Below the pieces are notes generated by a model, which had not been told where the DNA came from, made no database searches, and saw only the letters and a list, made by a program, of their open reading frames with translations. A stretch of 38,696 nt of DNA from Acetobacter musti (GTDB lineage: Bacteria > Pseudomonadota > Alphaproteobacteria > Acetobacterales > Acetobacteraceae): the NCBI RefSeq assembly GCF_011516835.1, contig NZ_WOTB01000033.1:1-38696 (forward strand). The letters are read 5' to 3'. Both the position numbers and the translations under genes were made by a program. Positions 6,985 to 14,534 of the stretch are shown here, piece by piece (position 1 is the first letter of the stretch; every line of letters begins with the position of its first letter).

Positions 6985-7182
6985 ATGAGCAGCAAAAACA
7001 GGTCCATGCCTTCGCTGAACAGTGACGAAGCGGCCGAGGATTTCGTCGCGACCGCCGATCTGACCCGGTATGACCTGTCCGGTTTCAAGCCCATGCGCTT
7101 TGAGATCGAACCCAAGGCGGCCGCCCTCAACATGCGCCTGCCGGCGTCCCTGCTGGAGACCGATGTCGCACAGACGCGGTAA
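6985..7182 (+). CDS. CopG/BrnA-like antitoxin, apparently truncated
   Basis: A 65-residue protein whose first ~55 residues resemble the CopG family antitoxins that go with BrnT-like toxins: PSLNSDEAAEDFVATADLT, then AALNMRLPASLLE at the ribbon strand. The two helices that should follow are missing, and the chain jumps from LLE to TDVAQTR and stops. A deletion between two similar segments, or decay, would explain this. No BrnT-type toxin is next to it. SD aggaga precedes ATG 6985. Confidence 0.55.
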   Translation: MSSKNRSMPSLNSDEAAEDFVATADLTRYDLSGFKPMRFEIEPKAAALNMRLPASLLETDVAQTR

Positions 7183-7266
7183 AGTATATTCCGACCAGAA
7201 CAGAGGAGATCGGGCGATGTAGGTACGCTCGGAAATCACTCCGCGCGTCATGGAGGGGAAGCTCCC

Positions 7267-7521
7267 ATGTCTCGCACCTATCATCACAGCCGCAAATACG
7301 GTCGCAATCATCGCTGGGCCAACCAGCCGGATCGCTGTGGCTATGGAGGCTCACGTGAAGCCTCTGAATCTCCCAACTGGTACAGTCATCTGCACGATAT
7401 CCGTCCTGGCCGTCATCATGACAGGCATGTTGCCCGCCTGATCATCAAGGGCGACCTCGATCCTGTCGAGGCGGTCTTTCCGTATACCGGCACCCGGCGA
7501 CCCCACGAATATTACTGGTAA
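7267..7521 (+). CDS. Small basic His/Arg/Tyr-rich protein of unknown function
   Basis: An 84-residue protein, beginning MSRTYHHSRKYGRNHRW and ending FPYTGTRRPHEYYW. A strong ribosome site (ggagggg) lies 7 bases before ATG 7267, which supports real translation. It has no membrane segment and no recognised domain. Its charge suggests nucleic-acid binding, but this is speculation. It is separated from the CopG-like remnant upstream by 84 bases. Confidence 0.5.
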   Translation: MSRTYHHSRKYGRNHRWANQPDRCGYGGSREASESPNWYSHLHDIRPGRHHDRHVARLIIKGDLDPVEAVFPYTGTRRPHEYYW

Positions 7522-7671
7522 TCTTCAGCGCGGGAATGAGGGATCGTTCCCGCGTTCTGTTTCCGTCTGGATTTTCAGGTCAGTTTGGATCTGCGCTTCC
7601 GTTTTCAGCTTGGTGTGGGATTTCGTTTCTTCCCCCAAATACCCCAATCCGACCTGATGATTGCAAACTGC

Positions 7672-7703
7672 GAAGTCAATGACTACAATGCTGTCATTGC
7701 TTT
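7672..7703. promoter_or_regulatory. FitAB operator
   Basis: caatgac (7677-7683) and gtcattg (7693-7699) form a perfect inverted repeat that extends imperfectly to about 12 bp per arm. It lies directly upstream of the SD aggagg and ATG 7716. RHH antitoxins of the FitA class bind such repeats, so autoregulation is likely. Confidence 0.6.
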
Positions 7704-7715
7704 CAGGAGGTTTCC

Positions 7716-7961
7716 ATGGCCGTGATGACCATCCGCAATATCGACGACAGTCTCAAGCAGCAGCTTCGTCTGCGCGCAGCCCAGCATGGGCGTTCTATGG
7801 AAGAAGAGGTGCGCGATATCCTGCGTTCCGCTCTTTCTGCTGAAGTGTCCCAGGGGGTAGATGCCGGTCAGGCCATCCACCAGCGTTTTGCCAGGCTGGG
7901 CGGGGTAGATCTGCCTGCCGTGTCTCGTGAGGCCATCAGGGACGTGGATTTCGGAGTGTGA
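7716..7961 (+). CDS. FitA-type RHH antitoxin
   Basis: An 81-residue antitoxin. MTIRNIDDSLKQQLRLRAAQHGRSMEEEVRDILRSAL is the FitA/StbC-type ribbon-helix-helix (residues 4-40). The C-terminal segment GVDLPAVSREAIRDVDFGV binds the PIN toxin in FitAB structures. SD aggagg lies 6 bases before ATG 7716, with an inverted repeat just upstream. It overlaps fitB by 4 bases (GTGA). Confidence 0.88.
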   Translation: MAVMTIRNIDDSLKQQLRLRAAQHGRSMEEEVRDILRSALSAEVSQGVDAGQAIHQRFARLGGVDLPAVSREAIRDVDFGV

Positions 7962-8380
7962 TCGTTCTCGACACCAACATCCTCTCCGAACTGATGCGCT
8001 CCGGGCCTGACGGGGCGGTGCTGACCTGGATGTCCCGCCAGTCCATGATGACCCTCTTCATCACGACCATTACACAGGCCGAGATCCTGTATGGGCTGGC
8101 GCTGCTGCCGGAAGGGCGACGGCGAGAGCTTCTGATCGCAGCTGCCCGTGCCATGTTCGAAGAGGATTTCTCCGGACGTATCCTGCCTTTCGACGGAGAG
8201 GCGGCCTGTGTTTATGCTGAGATCGCCTCCCGACGCCGGCAGGCCGGAGAACCCATCAGTCAGTTTGATGCACAGATCGCGGCCATCACGCAGTCCCGTG
8301 GCGCATTCCTTGCGACACGGAATACACGTGATTTCCTCAACTGCGGTATCACCCTCATCAATCCGTGGGACGAGGGGTAG
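7958..8380 (+). CDS. FitB-type PIN-domain toxin
   Basis: A 140-residue PIN toxin starting at GTG 7958. Catalytic acids are visible: IVLDTNILSELM (Asp5), ITQAEILYGLALLP (Glu at about 43), FDAQIAAITQSRGA (Asp at about 105) and ATRNTRDFLNCGI, where Asn replaces the usual Asp or Asn of the fourth position. It ends LINPWDEG, typical of FitB. It is intact, paired with FitA, and convergent with the minus-strand gene at 8358-8534, overlapping it by 23 bases. Confidence 0.88.
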   Translation: MIVLDTNILSELMRSGPDGAVLTWMSRQSMMTLFITTITQAEILYGLALLPEGRRRELLIAAARAMFEEDFSGRILPFDGEAACVYAEIASRRRQAGEPISQFDAQIAAITQSRGAFLATRNTRDFLNCGITLINPWDEG

Positions 8381-8534
8381 GGAGGGCGTCAATGGCCGCC
8401 TGAATCCGGGCCAGATCGGCGTCCAGAAGAGCAAGAACCTGATCGGCCGGGACAGTGGGTTTCGTGCTGTTGCGTGCCTTGCGGATTGCATCCCTTTTGG
8501 CAGCCTGTTCGTCGGAAAGGTCCGTCATGGTCAT
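8358..8534 (-). CDS. Small hypothetical protein
   Basis: A 58-residue acidic helical protein starting MTMTDLSDEQAAKRDAIRKA. It begins in a 4-base ATGA overlap with the stop of the upstream minus-strand gene, which supports translation as the second gene of a two-gene unit. There is no recognised domain. Its 3' end overlaps the convergent fitB gene. Confidence 0.45.
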   Translation of the reverse strand: MTMTDLSDEQAAKRDAIRKARNSTKPTVPADQVLALLDADLARIQAAIDALPTPRPTD

Positions 8535-8863
8535 GTCTTCATCGCCTCGTGTTTCGTGGCAGCGACAGGGGCAGAAATCCGCCATGCGTAATCGCAGACA
8601 TTATCCAGCAATTCTGCTCGTTGTGTCTGACTGTAAGCTATAACGAAATCAGCGACGATTTTTTCTGGCACACCTTCCCGAAGGAGGTTGGCAGCCGTTT
8701 CCGCTATTTCCAGATTGACCGCCTCATTGAGCAAGATCAAGGCATCCGTATCGGTCATACGCTTTGCCGCCCGTGCAACGAACCGGGCATTCAGATTCCA
8801 CATCCATCGATGACGGTTGATTGTATCAGAAAACCATTCTGGAGAAGGGTATTCTGGAGCCAT
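8531..8863 (-). CDS. Hypothetical helical protein of the mobilisation region
   Basis: A 110-residue predicted all-helical soluble protein starting MAPEYPSPEWFSDTINRHRW. ATG 8863 is preferred over 8911 because agagga lies 6 bases upstream. It is followed by a 58-residue gene in ATGA overlap and lies 104 bases downstream of the traD stop on the same strand, so it may be part of the traC-traD transcript. The family is not recognised. Confidence 0.5.
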   Translation of the reverse strand: MAPEYPSPEWFSDTINRHRWMWNLNARFVARAAKRMTDTDALILLNEAVNLEIAETAANLLREGVPEKIVADFVIAYSQTQRAELLDNVCDYAWRISAPVAATKHEAMKT

Positions 8864-8966
8864 TAGGTATCCTCTTGAAGTGTTTGTGGCGGTCAGTTTC
8901 CAGACCGTCAAATTGTTCTGTGGCCGAGATTACAATCTGTCCGTTTCGGATGATCGTGTTTTGCAA

Positions 8967-9290
8967 TCAGTCATGTTCCCTGTCCCTGTCGAAGGCATGA
9001 AGCCCCGCGCGCCTCCAGCGTGTTTTCAGGTCGTCCGGGGTGGTCTCATTTCCCCCCTGAAGCTGCCCCGCAATATCCAGAAAGGCTCCGAGCAGGGTGG
9101 CGCGGTCATCATCGGTCAGATCGACCAGTCCCGCCTTCTGGACCAGGCCGCCCAGTTCGATCAGATGATGAGTGCGTTCCCGTCGCGCCTTCGCCCAGTC
9201 GCGCATGTCGGTGCGTGCCTTTCGTGCCTGATGGCGATGGATCAGGGCTGTCTGCTTCCTGATCCTTCTTTCAAGCGCCAGAAGCTCCAT
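8967..9290 (-). CDS. traD: TraD-like conjugal transfer protein
   Basis: A 107-residue protein resembling the small TraD of Ti-type/MOBQ plasmids (not the T4SS coupling protein of F). It has a basic helical N-terminus (ERRIRKQTALIHRHQARKAR) followed by RTHHLIELGGLVQKAGLVDLTDDDRATLLGAFL, where the HLIELGGLVxKAGL segment is the family signature. ATG 9290 is chosen because it gives the normal TraD length and a 20-base overlap with traC. It probably helps assemble the relaxosome at the nearby oriT. Confidence 0.75.
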   Translation of the reverse strand: MELLALERRIRKQTALIHRHQARKARTDMRDWAKARRERTHHLIELGGLVQKAGLVDLTDDDRATLLGAFLDIAGQLQGGNETTPDDLKTRWRRAGLHAFDRDREHD

Positions 9291-9564
9291 TCTGATCGTT
9301 TCCGGTTCCTTTCCGGCCGCCCTTTTTTGCGCCGGCCTGAAAGAACGCTGTCCCCCGTTCGGTCCACCTCGCGACGGCTTCGGGTTTGCCGTCAGCCTGT
9401 TCGACAGCCGCAAGAAGTACCCCGGCCAGCGCCTCAATCGACAGGGTATCGGCTCCCGTCGCCTCGACCAGTTCACCGAGCTGGAGGGTTCTTTGCGCCT
9501 TAAGCTGCTTCGCCTTTTCCTGAAGCGCCTTCAGTTCCGCATCAATGTCCCGTGGCCTGCGCAT
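9271..9564 (-). CDS. traC: TraC-like conjugal transfer protein
   Basis: A 97-residue protein. MRRPRDIDAELKALQEKAKQLKAQRTLQLGELV is a coiled coil, followed by a globular helical part (GADTLSIEALAGVLLAAVEQ) and a Lys/Gly/Asn-rich tail. Length, order and divergent position opposite traA match TraC of Ti-type transfer regions. ATG 9564 has agagga upstream. With TraD it would form the accessory part of the relaxosome. Confidence 0.7.
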   Translation of the reverse strand: MRRPRDIDAELKALQEKAKQLKAQRTLQLGELVEATGADTLSIEALAGVLLAAVEQADGKPEAVARWTERGTAFFQAGAKKGGRKGTGNDQNGASGA

Positions 9565-9666
9565 TTCCGGTCCTCTGTCCTGCTGGTCTGTGCCATACTC
9601 TACCACACAGGCGAGAACCGCGTCACTCATCCAGAGCAATCAACCCTTGTGGCACAGTAAAATGTG

Positions 9667-9696
9667 AGTGCGCGCTTATACGTCACTGCGTGACGT
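9667..9696 (-). other. Candidate oriT with MOBQ-type nick region
   Basis: Between divergent traC and traA, the minus strand reads a perfect inverted repeat (arms 9696-9690 and 9686-9680, 3-base loop). One base later comes taagcgcgcact (9678-9667). This matches 10 of 12 bases of the RSF1010/MOBQ nick sequence TAAGTGCGCCCT, with the same hairpin-then-nick layout. By analogy the nick would fall after the GCGC, around 9671/9670. A related gcgctta occurs on the other side at 9698-9704. Confidence 0.7.
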
Positions 9697-9726
9697 GCGC
9701 TTAAGTAGTGTGATAGGATCGCGTTC

Positions 9727-12700
9727 ATGGCGATCTATCATCTGCATGCAAAGGTCATCAGCCGCGCCACCGGCCGGAGCGCCGTGGCAGCGGCGGCCTA
9801 TCGCGCGGCATGCCGCCTGCATGATGTGCGTCTGGATCGTGATCATGACTTTTCCAACAAGAGCGGTGTGGTGCATTCCGAGATCATGCTGCCCGATGGC
9901 GCTCCGGAACGGTTTCTCGACCGTGCGACCCTATGGAATGAGGTCGAGGCGATCGAGAAACGCAAGGATGCCCAGCTTGCCCGTGAGGTGGAGTTTTCAA
10001 TCCCGCGCGAAATGACCCAGGCGCAGGGGATCGCGCTGGCACGGGATTTTGTGCGGGAGCAGTTCGTGGAACGCGGTATGGTGGCCGATCTCAATGTACA
10101 TTGGGATATTGGTGAGGACGGACAGTCGAAGCCTCATGCCCATGTGATGCTGTCCACGCGGTCTGTGGATGAGAACGGGTTTGGTGCGAAAGAGCGTTCG
10201 TGGAACGACAAGGAACTCCTGCTGACGTGGCGTGAACGATGGGCGTCGCTCGCCAATGAACGGCTGGCCGAGCTGGACCTGGATGTGCGGATCGATCATC
10301 GGTCGTTCGCGGCACAGGGGATCGACCTTGAGCCGCAGAACAAGATCGGTCCGGCCGGCATGCGTCGGGAAGAGCGGGGCGAGGACGCGGAGCGGGTGGC
10401 TGACCATCTGGAGATCGCGCGACGCAATGGCGAGAGGTTGCTGGCGGAACCGCATGTCGCTCTGGAGGCGCTGACCAAGCAGCAGAGCACATTTACCCGG
10501 CAGGATCTGGCGCGGTTCGTGGACCGGCAGACGGCGGATGCAGAACAGTTCAGTGCTGTCATGGTTCGGGTGGAGGCGTGTCCAGAGTTGGTCGCGCTCG
10601 GGAAAGACGGACAGGGGCGGGAGCGGTTCTCCACGCGCGCGATGACCGGGGTCGAGCAGCGTCTGGAAGAGGCATCGTTCGCGATGGGGCAGTCCCAGGG
10701 TCATGCGGTGCCGCTGGCAGTGCGTCGGGCAGCGATGCAGCATTCCGGTCTTGGGGACGAGCAGGCGCTGGCGGTGGGCGAGGTCACGAAGTCCCGCGAC
10801 CTGTCCGTCGTGGTCGGCTATGCCGGGACGGGGAAGAGCACCATGCTGGGTGTCGCCCGTGAGGCGTGGGAGGCAGCCGGGTATCGGGTACGCGGGGCGG
10901 CGCTGTCGGGGATTGCGGCGGAAGGGCTGGAAGCCGGGTCCGGGATCGGAAGCCGGACGCTGGCCTCCCTGGAGCGTGCGTGGGAACGTGGGTTTGACCT
11001 GCTGGAGCGCGGGGACGTGCTGGTGGTGGACGAGGCCGGCATGGTGGGGTCACGGCAGATGGAGCGGGTGCTGTCGGCTGCGCATGAGGTCGGGGCCAAG
11101 GTGGTGCTGGTGGGTGATCCCGAGCAGTTGCAGGCGATCGAGGCTGGTGGGGCGTTCCGGGCGGTGGCCGAGCGGGTCGGGTCTGTGGAAATCACCGCCG
11201 TGCGCCGGCAGCGTGAAGGCTGGCAGCAGGCGGCCACGAAGGAGCTGGCGACGGGGCGGACGGGTGAGGCGCTGGATCGCTATGAGGCGGCTGGCCTGGT
11301 GCGCGGGCATGACACGCTGGAAGAGGCGCGGGCCGGGGTAGTGGCCGGGTGGGATGAAGCCCGTCAGGCTGCGCCAGAAGAAAGCCAGATCATGCTGGCG
11401 CATCGGCGTGTCGATGTGCGGGCGCTGAACGAGGCGGCGCGGGAGATCCGGCGGGAGGCTGGTGAGCTGGGTGACGACGTGCTGGTGCCGACCGCCCAGG
11501 GCGAGCGGGTGTTCGCGGACAGGGAGCGTGTCTACTTCCTGCGTAATGACCGGGAACTGGGGGTGAAGAACGGTACGTTGGGCACGGTGCGGGGGATCGA
11601 GGGATCGGCCGAGGCCGGGGATCTGGTGCTGTCGGTGCAGCTTGACGGAGCAGGCGGTGCCGGGACTGGTCGGGTCGTGTCCGTGTCGGTGGCGGATTAT
11701 GACGCGCTGGATCATGGCTATGCGGCCACCATCCACAAATCGCAGGGTGTGACGGTGGACCGAGCGCATGTGCTGGCGACGGGGAGCATGGACCGGCACG
11801 GGGCCTATGTGGCGCTGTCGCGGCATCGGGAGAGCGTGTCCGTCCATTGGTGCCGGGATGACGTGGGCGACCGGGACGGGCTGGTGCGGCGGCTGTCGCG
11901 CGAGCGGCTGAAGGATACCACGCTGGATTACCCGCAGGTCCGGGATCGGGATACCGGGTTTGCGCGGCGGCGCGGGCTGCATGTCCCCGAGAGCGAGATC
12001 GTGGTGGAGCGTGAGAAGGCTGCCTCTGGCCCCCGGCAGGACAGGCAGGCCGAAGCTGTCCGTACGTCAGATCCGGCACCGGCGCAGCAGAAACGCGGGA
12101 TGTTCGACGGGCTGGACCTGTCCGTGCGGCCGGGTCGTCTCACATCGGAAAAAGACGTGTCGGCCGGGATGGAGGCTGAGGCCGGAAAGGGGGAGAGTGG
12201 GGTTGAGCGTGAGGCTCCTGTCTCTCCCTTTGCGGGTTTGAGGCTGCCACGTGTGCAGCGCGAGCAGGTGCCGGCCGGGCTGGACGGGTTTGCGCCGGGG
12301 AGTGACCCGCTTCAGCAGGTGGTGGAGCGGTATGCGCGGGCCTGGGTGGATGCCGAGCGCATGGTGCGTCAGGAACTGCCAGTGCTGGAGCATCAGAAGA
12401 AGGCGCTGTTTGAAGCCGGGCGGGATCTGGAACGGGTCCGGCGTGGCGGTGAGGCGGATCTGCGGGCGGCGCTGAAGCATCAGCCGGAGATCCGGCAGGC
12501 GCTGTATGGTCTGGAAGGTCCGGGACGGGCGCGCAGGCTGGTCGAGGGGCTGGAGCATGAGGACAGGGTGCGAAAGAGCCCGGAATTGCGGGCGGCACGG
12601 TTCGTGAAGACGTGGGACGGGATGAGCCGCGAGCAGCAGGGTGTGGCGCTGAAGGAGCTGAAGCGGGATGCGCAGCTTGAGTCCATTCTGCGGGAGAAAA

Positions 12701-12813
12701 GCCGCGAGCTGGGTATTAGGAAGGGATCGACGCTCGATCACGGGCTGCATCCTCATCAGAGGGAGCAGTCCCTGTCGCGGTCCAGGTCGCGCGGTATGGA
12801 TATGGGGATGTAA
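9727..12813 (+). CDS. traA: TraA relaxase-helicase (MOBQ)
   Basis: A 1028-residue conjugative relaxase fused to a RecD-type helicase, as in Ti plasmid TraA. The N-terminal MobA/MobL domain (residues 1-~230) contains the likely nucleophile Tyr25 (AAAYRAA) and the His triad, His125 in NVHWD plus His137/His139 in PHAHVML. The helicase part has Walker A VGYAGTGKST (about 363-372), Walker B VLVVDEAGM (about 431-439), LVGDPEQLQAIEAGG, and the UvrD/RecD C-terminal motif ATIHKSQGVTVD with VALSRHRE. The tail (about 800-1028) is charged and helical and ends in a Ser/Arg-rich segment. It would nick oriT just upstream and unwind the transferred strand. No mating-pair genes are present, so the plasmid looks mobilisable only, within this window. 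Confidence 0.93.
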   Translation: MAIYHLHAKVISRATGRSAVAAAAYRAACRLHDVRLDRDHDFSNKSGVVHSEIMLPDGAPERFLDRATLWNEVEAIEKRKDAQLAREVEFSIPREMTQAQGIALARDFVREQFVERGMVADLNVHWDIGEDGQSKPHAHVMLSTRSVDENGFGAKERSWNDKELLLTWRERWASLANERLAELDLDVRIDHRSFAAQGIDLEPQNKIGPAGMRREERGEDAERVADHLEIARRNGERLLAEPHVALEALTKQQSTFTRQDLARFVDRQTADAEQFSAVMVRVEACPELVALGKDGQGRERFSTRAMTGVEQRLEEASFAMGQSQGHAVPLAVRRAAMQHSGLGDEQALAVGEVTKSRDLSVVVGYAGTGKSTMLGVAREAWEAAGYRVRGAALSGIAAEGLEAGSGIGSRTLASLERAWERGFDLLERGDVLVVDEAGMVGSRQMERVLSAAHEVGAKVVLVGDPEQLQAIEAGGAFRAVAERVGSVEITAVRRQREGWQQAATKELATGRTGEALDRYEAAGLVRGHDTLEEARAGVVAGWDEARQAAPEESQIMLAHRRVDVRALNEAAREIRREAGELGDDVLVPTAQGERVFADRERVYFLRNDRELGVKNGTLGTVRGIEGSAEAGDLVLSVQLDGAGGAGTGRVVSVSVADYDALDHGYAATIHKSQGVTVDRAHVLATGSMDRHGAYVALSRHRESVSVHWCRDDVGDRDGLVRRLSRERLKDTTLDYPQVRDRDTGFARRRGLHVPESEIVVEREKAASGPRQDRQAEAVRTSDPAPAQQKRGMFDGLDLSVRPGRLTSEKDVSAGMEAEAGKGESGVEREAPVSPFAGLRLPRVQREQVPAGLDGFAPGSDPLQQVVERYARAWVDAERMVRQELPVLEHQKKALFEAGRDLERVRRGGEADLRAALKHQPEIRQALYGLEGPGRARRLVEGLEHEDRVRKSPELRAARFVKTWDGMSREQQGVALKELKRDAQLESILREKSRELGIRKGSTLDHGLHPHQREQSLSRSRSRGMDMGM

Positions 12814-12818
12814 TCTGC

Positions 12819-12867
12819 TTGAGAGAGGATATGTTGATGTGTATAATTTTCACTGGAGATACACATC
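12819..12867 (+). promoter_or_regulatory. vapBC promoter with overlapping operator
   Basis: ttgaga (12819-12824) and the perfect tataat (12842-12847) are 17 bp apart, an ideal sigma70 promoter. A perfect 9-bp inverted repeat, gatgtgtat (12836-12844) with atacacatc (12859-12867), covers the -10 region and runs up to the vapB ATG at 12868. A repressor bound there would block the promoter, as expected for VapBC autoregulation. Confidence 0.8.
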
Positions 12868-13062
12868 ATGCGAACCAACATCATTATTGACGATACCCTC
12901 ATGACAGATGCGCTGAAGGCGTCTGGCGTCAAAACCAAGAAAGAAGCCGTCGAACTCGGGTTGCGGACGCTGATCAAGTTGAATCAGCAGCGGCAACTGC
13001 GTTCCATGAAGGGCAGGCTGGAGTGGCACGGCGATCTCGACGCCATGCGTTCCGACGCATGA
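12868..13062 (+). CDS. vapB: VapB-type antitoxin
   Basis: A 64-residue antitoxin. MRTNIIIDDTLMTDALKASGVKTKKEAVELGLRTLIKL is the compact RHH of the VapB/DUF2191 family, and the tail RSMKGRLEWHGDLDAMRSDA is the toxin-binding segment (GxLxWxGDLDxMR is characteristic). The operator-promoter lies directly upstream. It overlaps vapC by 4 bases. Confidence 0.9.
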   Translation: MRTNIIIDDTLMTDALKASGVKTKKEAVELGLRTLIKLNQQRQLRSMKGRLEWHGDLDAMRSDA

Positions 13063-13451
13063 TTCTGGTCGATTCATCGGTCTGGATTGATTTTTTCAGG
13101 GGTACGGTGACGCCACAGGTTGATGCTCTGGACCGGTTGCTGGGAGAGGAACTGGTCGCCATTGGGGATCTGATGATGACGGAAGTTCTTCAGGGGTTTG
13201 CGAGCGAACGGGATTTCAACAAGGCGCGGAGACTGCTTGGCGCTCTGGATCTGGTCGAGATCGGGGGGCGTGATGTCATGATCGAGGCGGCACGATATTT
13301 CCGTGACCTGCGTGCGAGAGGCATCACCATCCGGAAAACCATTGATACCCTGATTGCCACACGATGTATCGTAAGCGGGTATCGGATCCTTTACAGTGAC
13401 CGGGACTTTGACCCGTTTGTGACACATCTGGGGCTGGAACGGGTTGTCTGA
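13059..13451 (+). CDS. vapC: VapC-type PIN ribonuclease toxin
   Basis: A 130-residue toxin. Active-site acids are in MILVDSSVWIDFFRG (Asp5), LMMTEVLQGF (Glu at about 42), TIDTLIATRCI (Asp at about 98) and LYSDRDFDPF (Asp at about 117-119). Length and motifs are those of intact VapC. ATG 13059 overlaps the vapB stop. It probably cleaves tRNA or rRNA when VapB is degraded. Confidence 0.9.
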   Translation: MILVDSSVWIDFFRGTVTPQVDALDRLLGEELVAIGDLMMTEVLQGFASERDFNKARRLLGALDLVEIGGRDVMIEAARYFRDLRARGITIRKTIDTLIATRCIVSGYRILYSDRDFDPFVTHLGLERVV

Positions 13452-13476
13452 TTTCGGCGCGGTGACTGGAGAGGAC

Positions 13477-13614
13477 ATGCAGAAAAAAGAAGAGGCCGTT
13501 CGGCTGGGATCGCTTCTGGGGGCCATCGGTCGTGAGGCCGGTGTGCGTGATCAGGATATCGCGGTCTTGCAGACCCGCGATCAGACCCCGGCCGAGGCAA
13601 TGTCCTTCGAATGA
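13477..13614 (+). CDS. Short antitoxin-like protein (C-terminal part only)
   Basis: A 45-residue peptide, starting MQKKEEAVRLGSLLGAIGRE and ending TRDQTPAEAMSFE, preceded by SD ggagagg. It resembles the C-terminal toxin-binding half of a PIN-toxin antitoxin, without an obvious DNA-binding domain. It overlaps a deleted PIN gene by ATGA at 13611. It is probably a relic of a ninth toxin-antitoxin locus, although some antitoxins of this group are naturally small. Confidence 0.5.
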   Translation: MQKKEEAVRLGSLLGAIGREAGVRDQDIAVLQTRDQTPAEAMSFE

Positions 13615-13748
13615 TCCTGCTGCTTGATACCAACGTGATCATGGAGACGAGGAGGCCCGTCCCGGAGCAGCGTGTTCTGGCCAGCCACGACGTGTCGCCT
13701 TTCGAGGCGGCTGGTGTGCGGGTTTTCAATCTGTGGGGGGATATCTGA
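13611..13748 (+). pseudogene. FitB/VapC-type toxin with a large internal deletion
   Basis: 45 codons remain. The first ~23 (MILLLDTNVIMETRRPVPEQ) are the N-terminus of a FitB-like PIN toxin. The last ~20 (SHDVSPFEAAGVRVFNLW) match the normal C-terminus, which in relatives reads close to TRDVAPFEAAGVxVxNPW. The central ~90 residues with Glu and Asp of the active site are gone, yet the reading frame is preserved. The product should lack nuclease activity but could still bind its antitoxin. It is followed immediately by the DUF6118 gene (TGATG overlap). Confidence 0.75.
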
Positions 13749-14419
13749 TGTCCGAGACAGATCCAGCAGCGCGCGCGTTTGAGGACCTGTGCGCCGAAAT
13801 GACGGTACTCCGGCGCAGCGTGGAAGCGTTGCCGCAGGCGTGGCGGGACAATCGGCCCCCGGATTACACGGAGGATCTGGCCCGTGTCGTGAAGGCCATG
13901 AATGCAGTCGGTGCACGAATGGAGGCGATCGAGGCCAATCCGACGCTGAAGATGACGCCCCAGGCGTATGGGCAAGGGATTCGTCAGGCCGGGATTTCTG
14001 CCAGTCAGGAGATGCAGACAGCGTTTCAGAAAGCGATAGGTGAGGTTCAGGGGGAACGTCGGGTTCTTGCCAATATCATTGGTCAGTCCCGTCAGCAGGA
14101 TCGTCAGAACTGGTGGCTGTTAGGGGTGGGTCTTGCATGTCTTGTTGCAGGGATCGGGTTGTCGCCTGTTCTGGCGTATCTCCTGCCATCTTCTGTCGGG
14201 ACGCGAGTGGCATCCTTTATTGTTGGGGAGAAAGATCGCTGGAACTCTGGGGCCATGATGATGGCGGTCAGCAATCCTGAAGGCTGGCAACGTGTACGTG
14301 AGGACAGCCAGCTGGTTGAGGCCAACAGAGACAGGATTGCAGCCTGCCAGAAAGCGGCATCGGGTCAGGAAAAAACTCAGAAACCCTGTGTCATCATTGT
14401 TCCGGCAGAGCAGGAATAG
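13748..14419 (+). CDS. DUF6118-like membrane-anchored protein
   Basis: A 223-residue protein. A soluble helical N-terminal half (residues 1-~115, with PDYTEDLARVVKAMNAVGARMEAIEANP) is followed by one or two hydrophobic segments (WWLLGVGLACLVAGIGL and SPVLAYLLPS, about 120-150) and a soluble C-terminal part. It resembles the DUF6118 family of alphaproteobacterial plasmids; the function is unknown. ATG 13748 overlaps the stop of the deleted PIN gene, so it may be cotranslated with that locus. Confidence 0.6.
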   Translation: MSETDPAARAFEDLCAEMTVLRRSVEALPQAWRDNRPPDYTEDLARVVKAMNAVGARMEAIEANPTLKMTPQAYGQGIRQAGISASQEMQTAFQKAIGEVQGERRVLANIIGQSRQQDRQNWWLLGVGLACLVAGIGLSPVLAYLLPSSVGTRVASFIVGEKDRWNSGAMMMAVSNPEGWQRVREDSQLVEANRDRIAACQKAASGQEKTQKPCVIIVPAEQE

Positions 14420-14450
14420 TCTTCAGGGGATAAAAGCCGACAGCAGAATA

Positions 14451-14528
14451 TGACATGTCAAAGAAACCGGATTTCTTTGACGGATCATCCTGACGTGTTA
14501 GAAAAAACATATATTGCTACCACGTCAG
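14451..14528. promoter_or_regulatory. Three inverted repeats between DUF6118 and fic
   Basis: tgacatgtca (14451-14460) is a perfect palindrome. A 9-bp hairpin with 5-base loop follows (arms 14458-14466 and 14472-14480). ctgacgtg (14490-14497) and cacgtcag (14521-14528) form an 8-bp inverted repeat around an AT-rich stretch (ttagaaaaaacatatattg) just before the fic start. The hairpin may end the upstream transcript, and the last repeat may be the fic operator. Confidence 0.5.
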
Positions 14529-14534
14529 AATGTC

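Noticed and set aside
10703..11341. Long frame inside traA in another phase
   Set aside because: Trp/Arg/Gly-rich product typical of an out-of-phase reading of a GC-rich gene.
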